DNA from: Saccharopolyspora gregorii
GTDB taxonomy: Bacteria; Actinomycetota; Actinomycetes; Mycobacteriales; Pseudonocardiaceae
Assembly: GCF_024734405.1 (NCBI RefSeq)
Contig: NZ_CP059556.1
Location: forward strand, 2,542,001 to 2,606,000
Length of the DNA: 64,000 bases
Reading direction: 5' to 3'
Shown: positions 27,577 through 35,595 of the stretch, in pieces
Numbering within the stretch: the first letter of the stretch is position 1
How the letters are laid out: every line of letters begins with the position of its first letter
Translations under genes and position numbers: made by a program
The notes under the pieces: generated by a model
Databases searched by the model: none
What the model was told of the DNA's origin: nothing
Seen by the model: only the letters and a program-made list of their open reading frames with translations

Positions 27577-29277
27577 TCACCTGCCCGGCGGGCCGATGCC
27601 GACGTCCTCGCGCGGGGTGGGGCTGGTGGTGGTGATCTGCTGGGCGAGGGTGTCGCGGGCGGTGCGGGCCGCTTCGTCCCCGGCGCCTTCGGCCCGGGTG
27701 GTGACGCGGTCGAGCAGCGCGATCGCGGTGCCGTCGGCGATCAGGTCGCGGTGCAGGTCCGCGTAGGCCTGCTCGTAGGCGGCGCGGAAGTGCTCGTCGG
27801 CGAGGAAGCGCTCCTTGAGGGCGCCGCTGCCGCGAGGTCCGCCGCCGGAACCGCCCGGGCGTCCGCCGGGCTGCTCGCCGTCCGGACCACCGGGCATCCC
27901 GCCACCGGGTTGACCGGGCACACCGCCCAGATCTCCTGCTCCGCCGCCGGGTTCCTCGCCCGGACCGCCTCCGCCCGGGCCCATCCCCATGCCGCTGAAC
28001 GACAGGTTCAGGTCCCAGGACAGCACGGTGAAGCGGTCCTGCCCGGTGTCGTACCAGAGGTAGTAGTTGTTCCCGGGCCCGTCCATGGCGTCACCGTTGG
28101 ACATCAGGTTCTGCAGCGCGAGGTACCGCGCGAACGAGGCGGTGTCCACGTGCTCGTCCAGTTCCGCGGCGAACTCCTCGTCGTCGGCCTCGTCGACGAA
28201 CGACAGCAGGTCCAGCACCGGCTGCAGGTCGTAGTTGCCCTCGCTGTTGATCTGCTTGAACGCCTCCTCGTAGTCGGTGGGGTCGTCGCCCAGGTACTCG
28301 AAGGACCCGCCGGCCCGCGCCTTGTAGAGCACGCCGTCGCCGTGCTGCTCGGCCCACGCCGCGTCGGGCGGGTCGAGCAGCAGCCGCGGCACGGCCGCGC
28401 CGCCGTTGACGCTGACCGAGGTGAGCGAGTACGCCTGCGTCGTCTCCCCGGCGGCCGCGGTCAGCTCCAGGGCGAGGGCCTCGTTGAGGGCGGTCGCGGT
28501 GCCGCCCGCCTCCGGGCGCAGCGTGATCTCGCTGTGGCCCTGGTAGGCGCGTCCTTCGGCGAACTCCTCGAAGCTGATGAGCCACGGGAGTTTCTCGGGC
28601 TCGTCTTCGGACAGCGATGCCATGGACGGGCCGCCGCGGCGGTTCTGCTGCCGGTCCCCGGTGCCGTCGGCGGGAGGCTCCGCGCCGTCGGCCGGAGCGT
28701 CGGCCTCGTCGGCGGGAGTCTCCGCACCATCGGCGGGAGGTTCCGCCCCGTCCACGGCCGTGCCGGTGTCGTCCGCGGGCGCATCGGCCCCGTCGGCGGG
28801 GTCTTGCCCGCCACCTCTCGGGGCCTCCGCGTCCGGGCCGCCGCCGGGCATGCCGCCGGGGCCCCTCCCGTCCTGCCCGCGCAGGCTCATCAGGGTCGAG
28901 TTGCCCTTGAGCCGCAGCCCCACGTCCTCCACCGGGGTTCCGTCGATGGTGATGTCGGCGCGGATGAACTGCTTCTCGCCCTCCTCGCGGAAGGTGCGCA
29001 TCATGTCGGCGTACTCGGCCTGGTCGAACCGGACCTCGATGCGGTGGTCCCCGCCGTCGAACAGGTCGCCGGTCCCGGCGATGTTCCGGGTGATGCTCTC
29101 CTGCACGACCGGTTCCGCGACGAACAGGGGCCGGACCCTCGCGTCCCCGAAGACGAGCAGCAGCGCGGCGACGACGGCGAGCAGGCCCGCCGGGACCTTC
29201 CAGTGGTGGCGCAGCCGCACCGGGACGCGGTGCCGCCACCGGCGCTTCGGCGCCTCGGGATCCTGTGAGCTGGTCAT
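27577..29277 (-). CDS. CotH-family protein kinase-like, membrane-anchored
   Basis: 566 residues. One transmembrane helix near residues 29-46 (AGLLAVVAALLLVFG) anchors an extracellular CotH domain. Visible segments are VRFDQAEYADMM, VGLRLKGNST, KQINSEGNYD, LQNLMSNGDAMDGPGNNYYLWYD and FTVLSWDLNLSF, matching the atypical kinase fold of spore-coat CotH. A low-complexity insert (about residues 140-215) of repeated PADGAE/APADG units and a Gly-Pro-rich region (about 435-485) interrupt it. It is the last gene of a VTC-DUF4956-CotH operon and starts one base after the DUF4956 stop. The substrate is unknown. Confidence 0.9.
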   Translation of the reverse strand: MTSSQDPEAPKRRWRHRVPVRLRHHWKVPAGLLAVVAALLLVFGDARVRPLFVAEPVVQESITRNIAGTGDLFDGGDHRIEVRFDQAEYADMMRTFREEGEKQFIRADITIDGTPVEDVGLRLKGNSTLMSLRGQDGRGPGGMPGGGPDAEAPRGGGQDPADGADAPADDTGTAVDGAEPPADGAETPADEADAPADGAEPPADGTGDRQQNRRGGPSMASLSEDEPEKLPWLISFEEFAEGRAYQGHSEITLRPEAGGTATALNEALALELTAAAGETTQAYSLTSVSVNGGAAVPRLLLDPPDAAWAEQHGDGVLYKARAGGSFEYLGDDPTDYEEAFKQINSEGNYDLQPVLDLLSFVDEADDEEFAAELDEHVDTASFARYLALQNLMSNGDAMDGPGNNYYLWYDTGQDRFTVLSWDLNLSFSGMGMGPGGGGPGEEPGGGAGDLGGVPGQPGGGMPGGPDGEQPGGRPGGSGGGPRGSGALKERFLADEHFRAAYEQAYADLHRDLIADGTAIALLDRVTTRAEGAGDEAARTARDTLAQQITTTSPTPREDVGIGPPGR

Positions 29278-29278
29278 C

Positions 29279-29965
29279 TCACATGTCCGTCTGGTCGTAC
29301 CCGGTCAGGACGGTCGCCTTCTGCCCGGAGGTGACCTCGCGCAGGGCCTCGATCACGGCGCCCGGCTTGACGTTCTTCTTCAACCGCGCGGTGTAGGCCA
29401 TCTCCAGCAGCGCGCCGCCGCGCACCGTCTCGGTGCTGATCAGCTCGTACTCGTCGGTGAACCGGATGAGCACGTCGTCGATCGCCGGGCCGCGGTCGTC
29501 GTCGTCGGCCGGGACCTGCACCTTGACGACCTGGCGCTGCACGTCCAGCGCGAACCAGTTGAGCCGGTGCATGAGCAGGACCACCGCGCAGACCAGCACC
29601 GTGGCGATGATCGCGAGCGTGTAGAAGCGCGTCCCGCAGGCCATGCCGATGCCCATGACGAGGAAGATGAACCCGACGTCGCGGGTCTCCTTGATGGCGT
29701 TGCGGAACCGCACCACCGACAGGGCGCCGACCAGCGCGAACGCCCGGGCGATGTTGGACCCGACCACCAGCATGATCAACGAGATGATCATGCCGAGCAC
29801 GATCAGCGTGTGCACGTAGCTCTGGCTGTAGGAGATGTTGCGGTGGGTGGACCGGTAGGTCCAGGCGACCACGAGGCTGCACGCGAACGACAGCAGCAGC
29901 GCGATGGCCACGTCCAGGACGCTGAACGTGCCGGACAGGTCGGTGAATCCGAAGTCGAGGTTCAT
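29279..29965 (-). CDS. DUF4956 membrane protein
   Basis: 228 residues with about four to five transmembrane helices (near 17-38, 52-90, 96-135) and a C-terminal soluble domain (VQVPADDDDRGPAIDDVLIRFTDEYELISTE...). The central segment ARAFALVGALSVVRFRN is characteristic of the DUF4956 family. The ATG overlaps the stop of the VTC gene as ATGA, so the two are translationally coupled. DUF4956, VTC and CotH genes recur together in many bacteria. A joint role in polyphosphate or surface polymer handling is suspected but not shown. Confidence 0.92.
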   Translation of the reverse strand: MNLDFGFTDLSGTFSVLDVAIALLLSFACSLVVAWTYRSTHRNISYSQSYVHTLIVLGMIISLIMLVVGSNIARAFALVGALSVVRFRNAIKETRDVGFIFLVMGIGMACGTRFYTLAIIATVLVCAVVLLMHRLNWFALDVQRQVVKVQVPADDDDRGPAIDDVLIRFTDEYELISTETVRGGALLEMAYTARLKKNVKPGAVIEALREVTSGQKATVLTGYDQTDM

Positions 29966-30879
29966 GGGAGGAGCTCGCGTTCTCTGTGCGGGACGTCCGG
30001 CCGCGATTCGGCGACGACGTCCTCTTCGGGAAGGTGGAAGATCGAGCGCGGGGCCAGGCCGTGCGCCTCCACGGACTGGCAGTACTTGGAGATCCGCTGG
30101 ATCTGCAGGCCGTGGCGGGCGGCGAGGTCGGTGATCCAGTACGGCGCGCGCTCGTTGGCCTTGACCTCCAGCACCGCGTAGTGCGGGCTGAGGATGTAGC
30201 GGTTCTCGGTCTCCGCGTTCAGGTCGAAGTCGCGGTCGCGGCCGCGGATCCGGTGGTCCATCGTCACGCGCAGCCCGAGGTCGGCGTCGACGCCCACGTA
30301 GGCCTCGCGCCGGTACCCCGTCATCGCGACCGGGCGCAGGTCCAGCCGGACGATCAGGTCGAGGACCTCGTCGACGAAGACCTGGTCGGCGCCCGGGTGC
30401 TCGATGCGTTCCCGCTGGTCGCACAGCCGGCGGGCCACGTCGTACGGCAGCAGCACCCGGCGCTTCTGCGTCACCCGGTTCACCCGTTGCTTGATCTCCA
30501 CCGAGACGGGCGCGTGCTCGGCGGGCTCGCCGTAGCGGCGGATCCGGAGCTTCCGGCGGAACTTCAGGCCCTCGATCTTCTCGTAGTAGAAGCGCAGCCG
30601 CCGGGTGTCGTAGTACAGGCTCCACACGTCGTAGCCGCCCGGCCCGGAGTGGTGGTCCACCTCCATGCGGGCGGCGAGCTCGGCCCGGACTTCGGCGATC
30701 TGCGTCGCCGGGACCAGGTACTTGAGCTCGTAGCGGTTGAACGCGTGCAGCTTGCCCGGAGCGCGGAACCGGCTCCCCACCTCGCGGGTGTCGGGAACGG
30801 GTGCCACGTGGGCTTCATCGGGGTCGGTGCGAGAGCGGCGCCTCGGCGGAGGCGCCCCACCTCGCCTGCGGAAGAACAT
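29962..30879 (-). CDS. VTC-domain protein (polyphosphate polymerase-like)
   Basis: 305 residues from the ATG at 30879. The VTC tunnel-fold signatures are present: NRYELKYLVP near the start, VWSLYYDTRRLRFYYEK, KFRRKLRIRRYG, VSVEIKQR, and HYAVLEVKANERAPYWI near the end. In yeast Vtc4 this domain polymerises ATP gamma-phosphate into polyphosphate, using the conserved basic and acidic residues of these strands. First gene of the three-gene operon. Whether it makes polyphosphate in this organism is inferred from the family. Confidence 0.9.
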   Translation of the reverse strand: MFFRRRGGAPPPRRRSRTDPDEAHVAPVPDTREVGSRFRAPGKLHAFNRYELKYLVPATQIAEVRAELAARMEVDHHSGPGGYDVWSLYYDTRRLRFYYEKIEGLKFRRKLRIRRYGEPAEHAPVSVEIKQRVNRVTQKRRVLLPYDVARRLCDQRERIEHPGADQVFVDEVLDLIVRLDLRPVAMTGYRREAYVGVDADLGLRVTMDHRIRGRDRDFDLNAETENRYILSPHYAVLEVKANERAPYWITDLAARHGLQIQRISKYCQSVEAHGLAPRSIFHLPEEDVVAESRPDVPHRERELLP

Positions 30880-31292
30880 GATCGGGAACGTAGCCGAACA
30901 TCCCGTGAACTCCTGGGAAACTTCCTGTGAGAACGCTGGGAACGCGCTCGTGGCCCGCACGGCGGGGATCGGATCCGGCCGCCGGTCCTACGTCCGTCCA
31001 CATCGGACTTGAACGCTCCTCCGGTGCCCGGTCCGCGCGGGTGTCCGGGATGGGCGCGGAGCGGGTTCGGCGCGCCGGAGGTCGGCTCGGTGGCCAAGGT
31101 CGTCCGCGACGTGTAACCTCTGTGGTGGTCGTTGTTTCTGGGTTCGTGTTCGCGCACGCTCGCAGGATTGTGGATGCGGGCGAGCTGCTGTCTTTGGTTA
31201 GCTGGAGTGAAGCCGCCGTCTGAGATCACCCGGCCCGGGCCTCCACGCACGTGTGGCCCGTGATACTTCCCAGCTTTCGAATGGAGATGCGC
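30880..31292. promoter_or_regulatory. 413-base intergenic region: divergent promoters and long cold-shock leader
   Basis: No convincing gene lies here. The stretch from about 31110 to 31292 is less GC-rich than the surroundings and precedes the cold-shock gene, so it probably holds its promoter and a long 5' leader. The left side should hold the promoter of the VTC operon. No specific box could be fixed. Confidence 0.4.
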
Positions 31293-31496
31293 ATGGCTCA
31301 GGGAACCGTGAAGTGGTTCAACGCGGAAAAGGGCTTCGGCTTCATCGCCCCCGACGCGGGCGGTCCGGACGTGTTCGTGCACTACTCGGCCATCGACGGC
31401 GCGGGCTTCCGCAGCCTCGAGGAGAACCAGGCCGTCTCGTACGACGTCACCCAGGGCCCGAAGGGCCCGCAGGCCGAGCTCGTCCGCGCGGTCTGA
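31293..31496 (+). CDS. Cold-shock protein (CspA family)
   Basis: 67 residues, standard size for a single cold-shock domain. RNP1 (KGFGFIAP) and RNP2 (DVFVHYSAI) are intact after the opening [16 protein letters not shown]. It binds single-stranded RNA/DNA and works as an RNA chaperone. The ATG is preceded by ATGGAGATGCGC, giving a GGAG ribosome site. A strong hairpin follows the stop. It is monocistronic. Confidence 0.97.
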   Translation: MAQGTVKWFNAEKGFGFIAPDAGGPDVFVHYSAIDGAGFRSLEENQAVSYDVTQGPKGPQAELVRAV

Positions 31497-31512
31497 TTTC
31501 GCGCTGAGCCGC

Positions 31513-31545
31513 TCTCCGGCTCGTGCGATCCGCGCGAGCCGGAGA
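31513..31545 (+). terminator. Terminator of the cold-shock gene
   Basis: Perfect 11-base inverted repeat TCTCCGGCTCG / CGAGCCGGAGA with an 11-base loop, starting 17 bases after the stop codon. The rest of the 330-base gap to 31827 shows no clear gene. Confidence 0.7.
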
Positions 31546-31826
31546 CCGCGGTACCTTCCCGTCCCGCACCTGCCGGCCGCCCCGCGGCCGAGGCGTGCCG
31601 GACGGACCGGGAGCAGCGACGACCCCACCACGGCGAGGACGCCGCCCACTCAGGGCGCGACCCTCCTCCCGTCGCTCGTCGCGCACCGGTGTTCCACCTG
31701 CCGGTCGAGTCGAATCCCGCTCAGCGCGGTGCGTTCCCGGCCCACGTTCCTCCCTGCGGCCCGCAGCTGCGACGCCTCGCGTCCGCGCCGTGTCGCGCCC
31801 ATCCGACTACTCGTGCTGGAGATCCC

Positions 31827-32186
31827 ATGCGGGCCATCACACCCCACTTGATCACGAACAAACCCGTCCCGTTCACCGTGCGCGGTGACCTCGCCGGAGC
31901 CGAGGTGGCGACGCTGGCCGAGCGGCTCTGGCCCCACCTGCTGACCGCGCCACCGCAGACCGTCGTGGACCTCGCGGCGGCCGGTGAGATCGACCCGGCC
32001 GGGGTGGACCTCCTCGCCGCCGCCGACGCCTACGCGGTCCACAGAGGACTGCGGCTGCGCATCACCGGTGCGGCACCTGCCGTGCGGACCGCGTTGCGCG
32101 CCGCCGGGGTGGAGGCTTTCCCGGCCGGTGGCGAGGTGGTGCCGAGGCGAGCGTCCGGGCGCCGTCCCGCCGAGGTCCCGGCCTGA
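31827..32186 (+). CDS. STAS-domain protein lacking the phosphorylatable serine
   Basis: 119 residues resembling anti-sigma-factor antagonists of the SpoIIAA type. FTVRGDLAGAEVATLAERL is the first strand and helix, and TVVDLAAAGEIDPAGVDLLAAA is the conserved core. In partner-switching antagonists this core reads D-S/T-S-G; here it is DPAG, so the regulatory serine is absent. The protein may be a constitutive binder or serve another STAS role. The next small ORF overlaps its stop by one base (TGATG). Confidence 0.7.
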   Translation: MRAITPHLITNKPVPFTVRGDLAGAEVATLAERLWPHLLTAPPQTVVDLAAAGEIDPAGVDLLAAADAYAVHRGLRLRITGAAPAVRTALRAAGVEAFPAGGEVVPRRASGRRPAEVPA

Positions 32187-32356
32187 TGCGCCGGATCCGG
32201 TACGTCGCGCTGACCTTGGCCGAGGACGCCTGGCAGATCACCGATGCCGAGGGCCAGCACACCGCACGGGTCATCGGCACCGAAGCCGAGGCCGTGGCCA
32301 GCGCCCACCGCCAGCTCGCCGTCGTCGGCGGCGGCCGGGTGCTCGTCACGGGCTGA
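32186..32356 (+). CDS. Small protein of unknown function (56 aa)
   Basis: The ATG shares one base with the STAS stop. The sequence (RIRYVALTLAEDAWQITDAEG...VASAHRQLAVVGGGRVLVTG) has a plausible beta-beta-alpha-beta pattern and high third-position GC, supporting a real gene. It is short for automatic gene calling. No family was recognised. Confidence 0.5.
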   Translation: MRRIRYVALTLAEDAWQITDAEGQHTARVIGTEAEAVASAHRQLAVVGGGRVLVTG

Positions 32357-32405
32357 CCCGGAACTCCGCCGCACGGCGGACATCCCACTTCGAAAGGATC
32401 GACCG

Positions 32406-32606
32406 ATGAACCTCTCCGCACCCGATCACCCGACCCGCACGGCCCCGGCCCCTCGCGTGGTCGCCCCGCGCGCGCCGGTCGCCCCGGTCGCGTTCCTCGC
32501 GCCGGGCCCGGAAGCCGAGGTCCCGGAAACCCAGCGCCGGAGCGCGGAGCGGGACGGCGAGCTCCTGCGCGCCCCGTTCACGCCCGGCGCGGCGGACGAC
32601 CGCTGA
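32406..32606 (+). CDS. Small Pro/Ala-rich hypothetical protein (66 aa)
   Basis: An ATG with GAAAGG upstream opens a 66-residue frame rich in Pro, Ala and Arg, probably disordered. It is third in line after the STAS gene and the 56-residue ORF, 49 bases downstream. No motif is seen, and coding status is uncertain. Confidence 0.35.
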   Translation: MNLSAPDHPTRTAPAPRVVAPRAPVAPVAFLAPGPEAEVPETQRRSAERDGELLRAPFTPGAADDR

Positions 32607-32675
32607 GCGGTCCCGCCGGCCCGCGACGGCCTTGGCCTGCACCGAACCAACAGAAGTTGGGGACGGAGCAGGTGG

Positions 32676-34106
32676 TCAGCCGAGGCTGAGGAACTGGGTC
32701 TCCTGGAAGGCCCGGATCCCCTCCTGCGCGCCCTCGCGGCCGAGTCCGCTCTGCTTCATCCCGCCGAACGGTGCCGACGGGTCCGAGACGACACCGCGGT
32801 TGACCCCGACCATGCCGCACTGCACGCGGCGGCCGATCTCCAGCGCCCGGCCGGTGTCCCCGGCGTAGACGTACCCGGCGAGGCCGTACTCGGTCGCGTT
32901 GGCCACCGCCACCAGCTCGTCGGTGCCGCTCCAGGTCCGGATCGGCGCGACCGGGCCGAAGATCTCCTCGTGCAGCACGGCGGCGTCGTCCGGCACCCCG
33001 GCCAGCACCACCGGTGCGGCGAACGAACCGGTGGCAGGCACCTCGACCGGCTCCCGCACGATCCGCGCCCCGCGCTCCACCGCGTCGGCGACGAGCCCGG
33101 CGACGCGGCGCACCGCGCGGTCGTCGATCAGCGGGCCGATGTCGGTGCCCGGCTCGGCGGCCGGTCCGACCCGCAGCCGCGCGACGGCGTCGGCGAAGGA
33201 CTCGGCGAACTCGTCGGCGACGTCCTCGTGCACCAGGAACCGGTTGGCGGCCGTGCAGGCCTGCCCCGCGTTGCGCAGCTTCGCGATCAGCGCGCCCTGC
33301 ACGGCGGCGTCGATGTCGGCGTCCGCGCACACCACGAACGGGGCGTTGCCGCCGAGCTCCATCGAGCTGTTCACCACCCGCCCGGCGGCGAGGCCGAGCA
33401 GGTGCCGCCCGACCCCGGTGGAGCCGGTGAAGGAGAGCTTGCGGACCGCGTCGTGCGCCAGCAGCACCCGGCTGATCGCGTCGGCCCGGGTGCTCGGCAG
33501 CACGGTCAGCACGTCCTGCGGGGCACCCGCCTCGACCAGCAGGTCGCGGATCGCCAGCGCGGTCAGCGGGGTCTCCGCGGCGGGCTTGAGCACCGCGGTG
33601 CAGCCCGCCGCCAGCGCCGGTGCGACCTTGCGGGTGATCATGGCCGCCGGGAAGTTCCACGGCGTGATCAGCAGCGCCACCCCGACCGGCTGCGCGGTGA
33701 CCACCGTGGTGGAGCGGCCGTCGGGGGAGGTCTCGAACCGGCCGTCCGGGCGGACCGCTTCCTCGGCGAACCAGCGGAAGAACTCCGCCGCGTACGAGAC
33801 CTCCGCGCGGGCGTCCGCGGCGGCCTTCCCGGACTCGCGGCTGATCAGCTCGGCGAGCTCGCCGGCGCGGGCGATCATCAGCTCGCGGGTCGCCGCGAGG
33901 ATCTCGGCGCGGCGGCGGGGCGGCGTCGCGGCCCAGTCGGGCAGCGCCTCGGCGGCGGTGTCCGCGGCGGCCGCGGCGTGCGACTCGTCGGCGTCGGAGA
34001 CGCGGGCGATCTCGACGCCGGTCGCCGGGTCGTGCACCGCGAACTCGTCCGCGGTGGGGGTGGGCTTGCCGCCGATGAACAGCGGGGACGGCTGGAAGAG
34101 CGTCAT
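32676..34106 (-). CDS. gabD: NAD(P)-dependent succinate-semialdehyde dehydrogenase
   Basis: 476 residues of the aldehyde dehydrogenase superfamily. It oxidises succinate semialdehyde to succinate. Seen: TPWNFPAAMITRKVAPALAAG (cofactor region), SFTGSTGVGRHL, the catalytic Glu in MELGGNAPF, and the catalytic Cys in NAGQACTAANR. The ATG has AGGAG upstream. It lies 28 bases after gabT on the same strand, completing the GABA-to-succinate route. The identity rests on that context plus family motifs. Confidence 0.93.
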   Translation of the reverse strand: MTLFQPSPLFIGGKPTPTADEFAVHDPATGVEIARVSDADESHAAAAADTAAEALPDWAATPPRRRAEILAATRELMIARAGELAELISRESGKAAADARAEVSYAAEFFRWFAEEAVRPDGRFETSPDGRSTTVVTAQPVGVALLITPWNFPAAMITRKVAPALAAGCTAVLKPAAETPLTALAIRDLLVEAGAPQDVLTVLPSTRADAISRVLLAHDAVRKLSFTGSTGVGRHLLGLAAGRVVNSSMELGGNAPFVVCADADIDAAVQGALIAKLRNAGQACTAANRFLVHEDVADEFAESFADAVARLRVGPAAEPGTDIGPLIDDRAVRRVAGLVADAVERGARIVREPVEVPATGSFAAPVVLAGVPDDAAVLHEEIFGPVAPIRTWSGTDELVAVANATEYGLAGYVYAGDTGRALEIGRRVQCGMVGVNRGVVSDPSAPFGGMKQSGLGREGAQEGIRAFQETQFLSLG

Positions 34107-34134
34107 GGGGACTCCTCGTCGGGGGAAGGGGATA

Positions 34135-35496
34135 TCAGGACTGCGCGAGGGCGTCGGCGAGCACGTCCAGCCCGTCGTGCAGCAGCTCGTCCGGGATGGT
34201 CAGCGGCGGCAGCAGCCGGATCACGTTGCCGAACGAGCCGCAGGTCAGCACGAGCACGCCGGTGCGGTGGCAGTGGTCGGCGACGGCCTTCGCCAGCGCC
34301 GCGTCCGGTTCGGTGCCGCCCGGGCGCACGAACTCGACGGCGATCATGGCGCCGCGGCCGCGGACGTCGCCGATCCGCGGGTCGGCGGCGGCGAGCGCGC
34401 GCAGCCGGGCGGTCGCCTGCTCGCCGATCGCGGCGGCGCGGGCGATGAGCCCGTCCTCGCGGATCGTCTCCAGCGCGGCCAGCGCGGCGGCGCAGGCCAC
34501 CGGGTTGCCGCCGTAGGTTCCGCCGAGTCCGCCCGCGGGCACCGCGTCCATCAGCTCCGCCCGCCCGGTGACCGCGGCGATCGGCAGCCCGCCGCCGAGG
34601 CCCTTCGCGGTGGTGATCAGGTCCGGGACGACGTCCTCGTGGTCGGTGGCGAACCAGGAGCCGGTGCGCGCGACCCCGGTCTGCACCTCGTCGGCGACGA
34701 ACACGATCCCGTTCGCGCGGCACCAGCGGGCCAGTTCGGCGAGGAATCCCGGCGCGGGCACGACGAAACCGCCCTCGCCCTGGATCGGCTCGATCACCAG
34801 CGCCGCCAGCCGGTCGGCTCCGGCGGTGCGCTCCAGGTAGTCGGTGGTGCGCTTCGCGGCCGCGGCGCCGGACAGCCCGGCGTCGTCCCGGAACGGGTAG
34901 GAGGTGGGGGCGCGGTGCACGTCGGCCGCGAACGGGCCGAACCCGTCCTTGTACGGCTTGTTCTTCGCGGTCAGCGCCATCGTCAGGTTCGTGCGCCCGT
35001 GGTAGGCGTGGTCCACGACGGCGATCCCGGTCCGGCCGGTCGCGCAACGGGCGATCTTCACCGCGTTCTCGACGGCCTCGGAGCCGGTGTTGAACAGCGC
35101 GGTGCGCTTCTCGTGGTCGCCCGGGGTGATCGCGGCGAGTTCCTCGGCGAGCCGCACGTAGCTCTCGTACGGGGTGATCATCGCGCAGGTGTGGGTGAAC
35201 CGGGCCAGCTGGTCCGACGCGGCCGCGACCACCTTCGGCGCCGAGTTGCCGACCGTGGTGACCGCGATGCCGGAGCCGAGGTCGACGAACGAGTTGCCGT
35301 CCACGTCGACCAGCACGCCGCCGCCGGCCGCCGCCGCGTACACCGGCAGCGTCGAGGACACCCCGGCGGAGACCGCGGCCGAGCGGCGCGCGGCGAGGTC
35401 GCGGGACAGCGGGCCGGGGACCTCGGTGCGGAGCTCGCGCCGCTGGGGGAGACCGGGACCACCGATCAGCTCGGGGGACGGGGCGGCTGCGGTCAT
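34135..35496 (-). CDS. gabT: 4-aminobutyrate aminotransferase
   Basis: 453 residues, class III PLP aminotransferase. It transfers the amino group of GABA to 2-oxoglutarate, giving succinate semialdehyde. Motifs: FNTGSEAVENAVKIAR (PLP phosphate), VVDHAYHGRTN, IQGEGGFVVP, FVADEVQTGVARTG (Asp to the PLP ring nitrogen) and the Schiff-base Lys in ITTAKGLGGGLP. It is the first gene of gabT-gabD and divergent from a PucR-type regulator. Confidence 0.94.
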   Translation of the reverse strand: MTAAAPSPELIGGPGLPQRRELRTEVPGPLSRDLAARRSAAVSAGVSSTLPVYAAAAGGGVLVDVDGNSFVDLGSGIAVTTVGNSAPKVVAAASDQLARFTHTCAMITPYESYVRLAEELAAITPGDHEKRTALFNTGSEAVENAVKIARCATGRTGIAVVDHAYHGRTNLTMALTAKNKPYKDGFGPFAADVHRAPTSYPFRDDAGLSGAAAAKRTTDYLERTAGADRLAALVIEPIQGEGGFVVPAPGFLAELARWCRANGIVFVADEVQTGVARTGSWFATDHEDVVPDLITTAKGLGGGLPIAAVTGRAELMDAVPAGGLGGTYGGNPVACAAALAALETIREDGLIARAAAIGEQATARLRALAAADPRIGDVRGRGAMIAVEFVRPGGTEPDAALAKAVADHCHRTGVLVLTCGSFGNVIRLLPPLTIPDELLHDGLDVLADALAQS

Positions 35497-35595
35497 GCGA
35501 GGCTCCTTCGCGGCGGAGGGGGCGGGACGTCTCCGACGCTAGGCCGCTCGGCGCGCCGTGGTGAGTGTGCGAACCCGACAGAAAGGCGTGCCCGG

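Noticed and set aside
30927-31223. A 98-codon plus-strand frame between the VTC and cold-shock genes
   Set aside because: Arg/Gly-rich with no motif; overlaps the promoter and leader region of the cold-shock gene.
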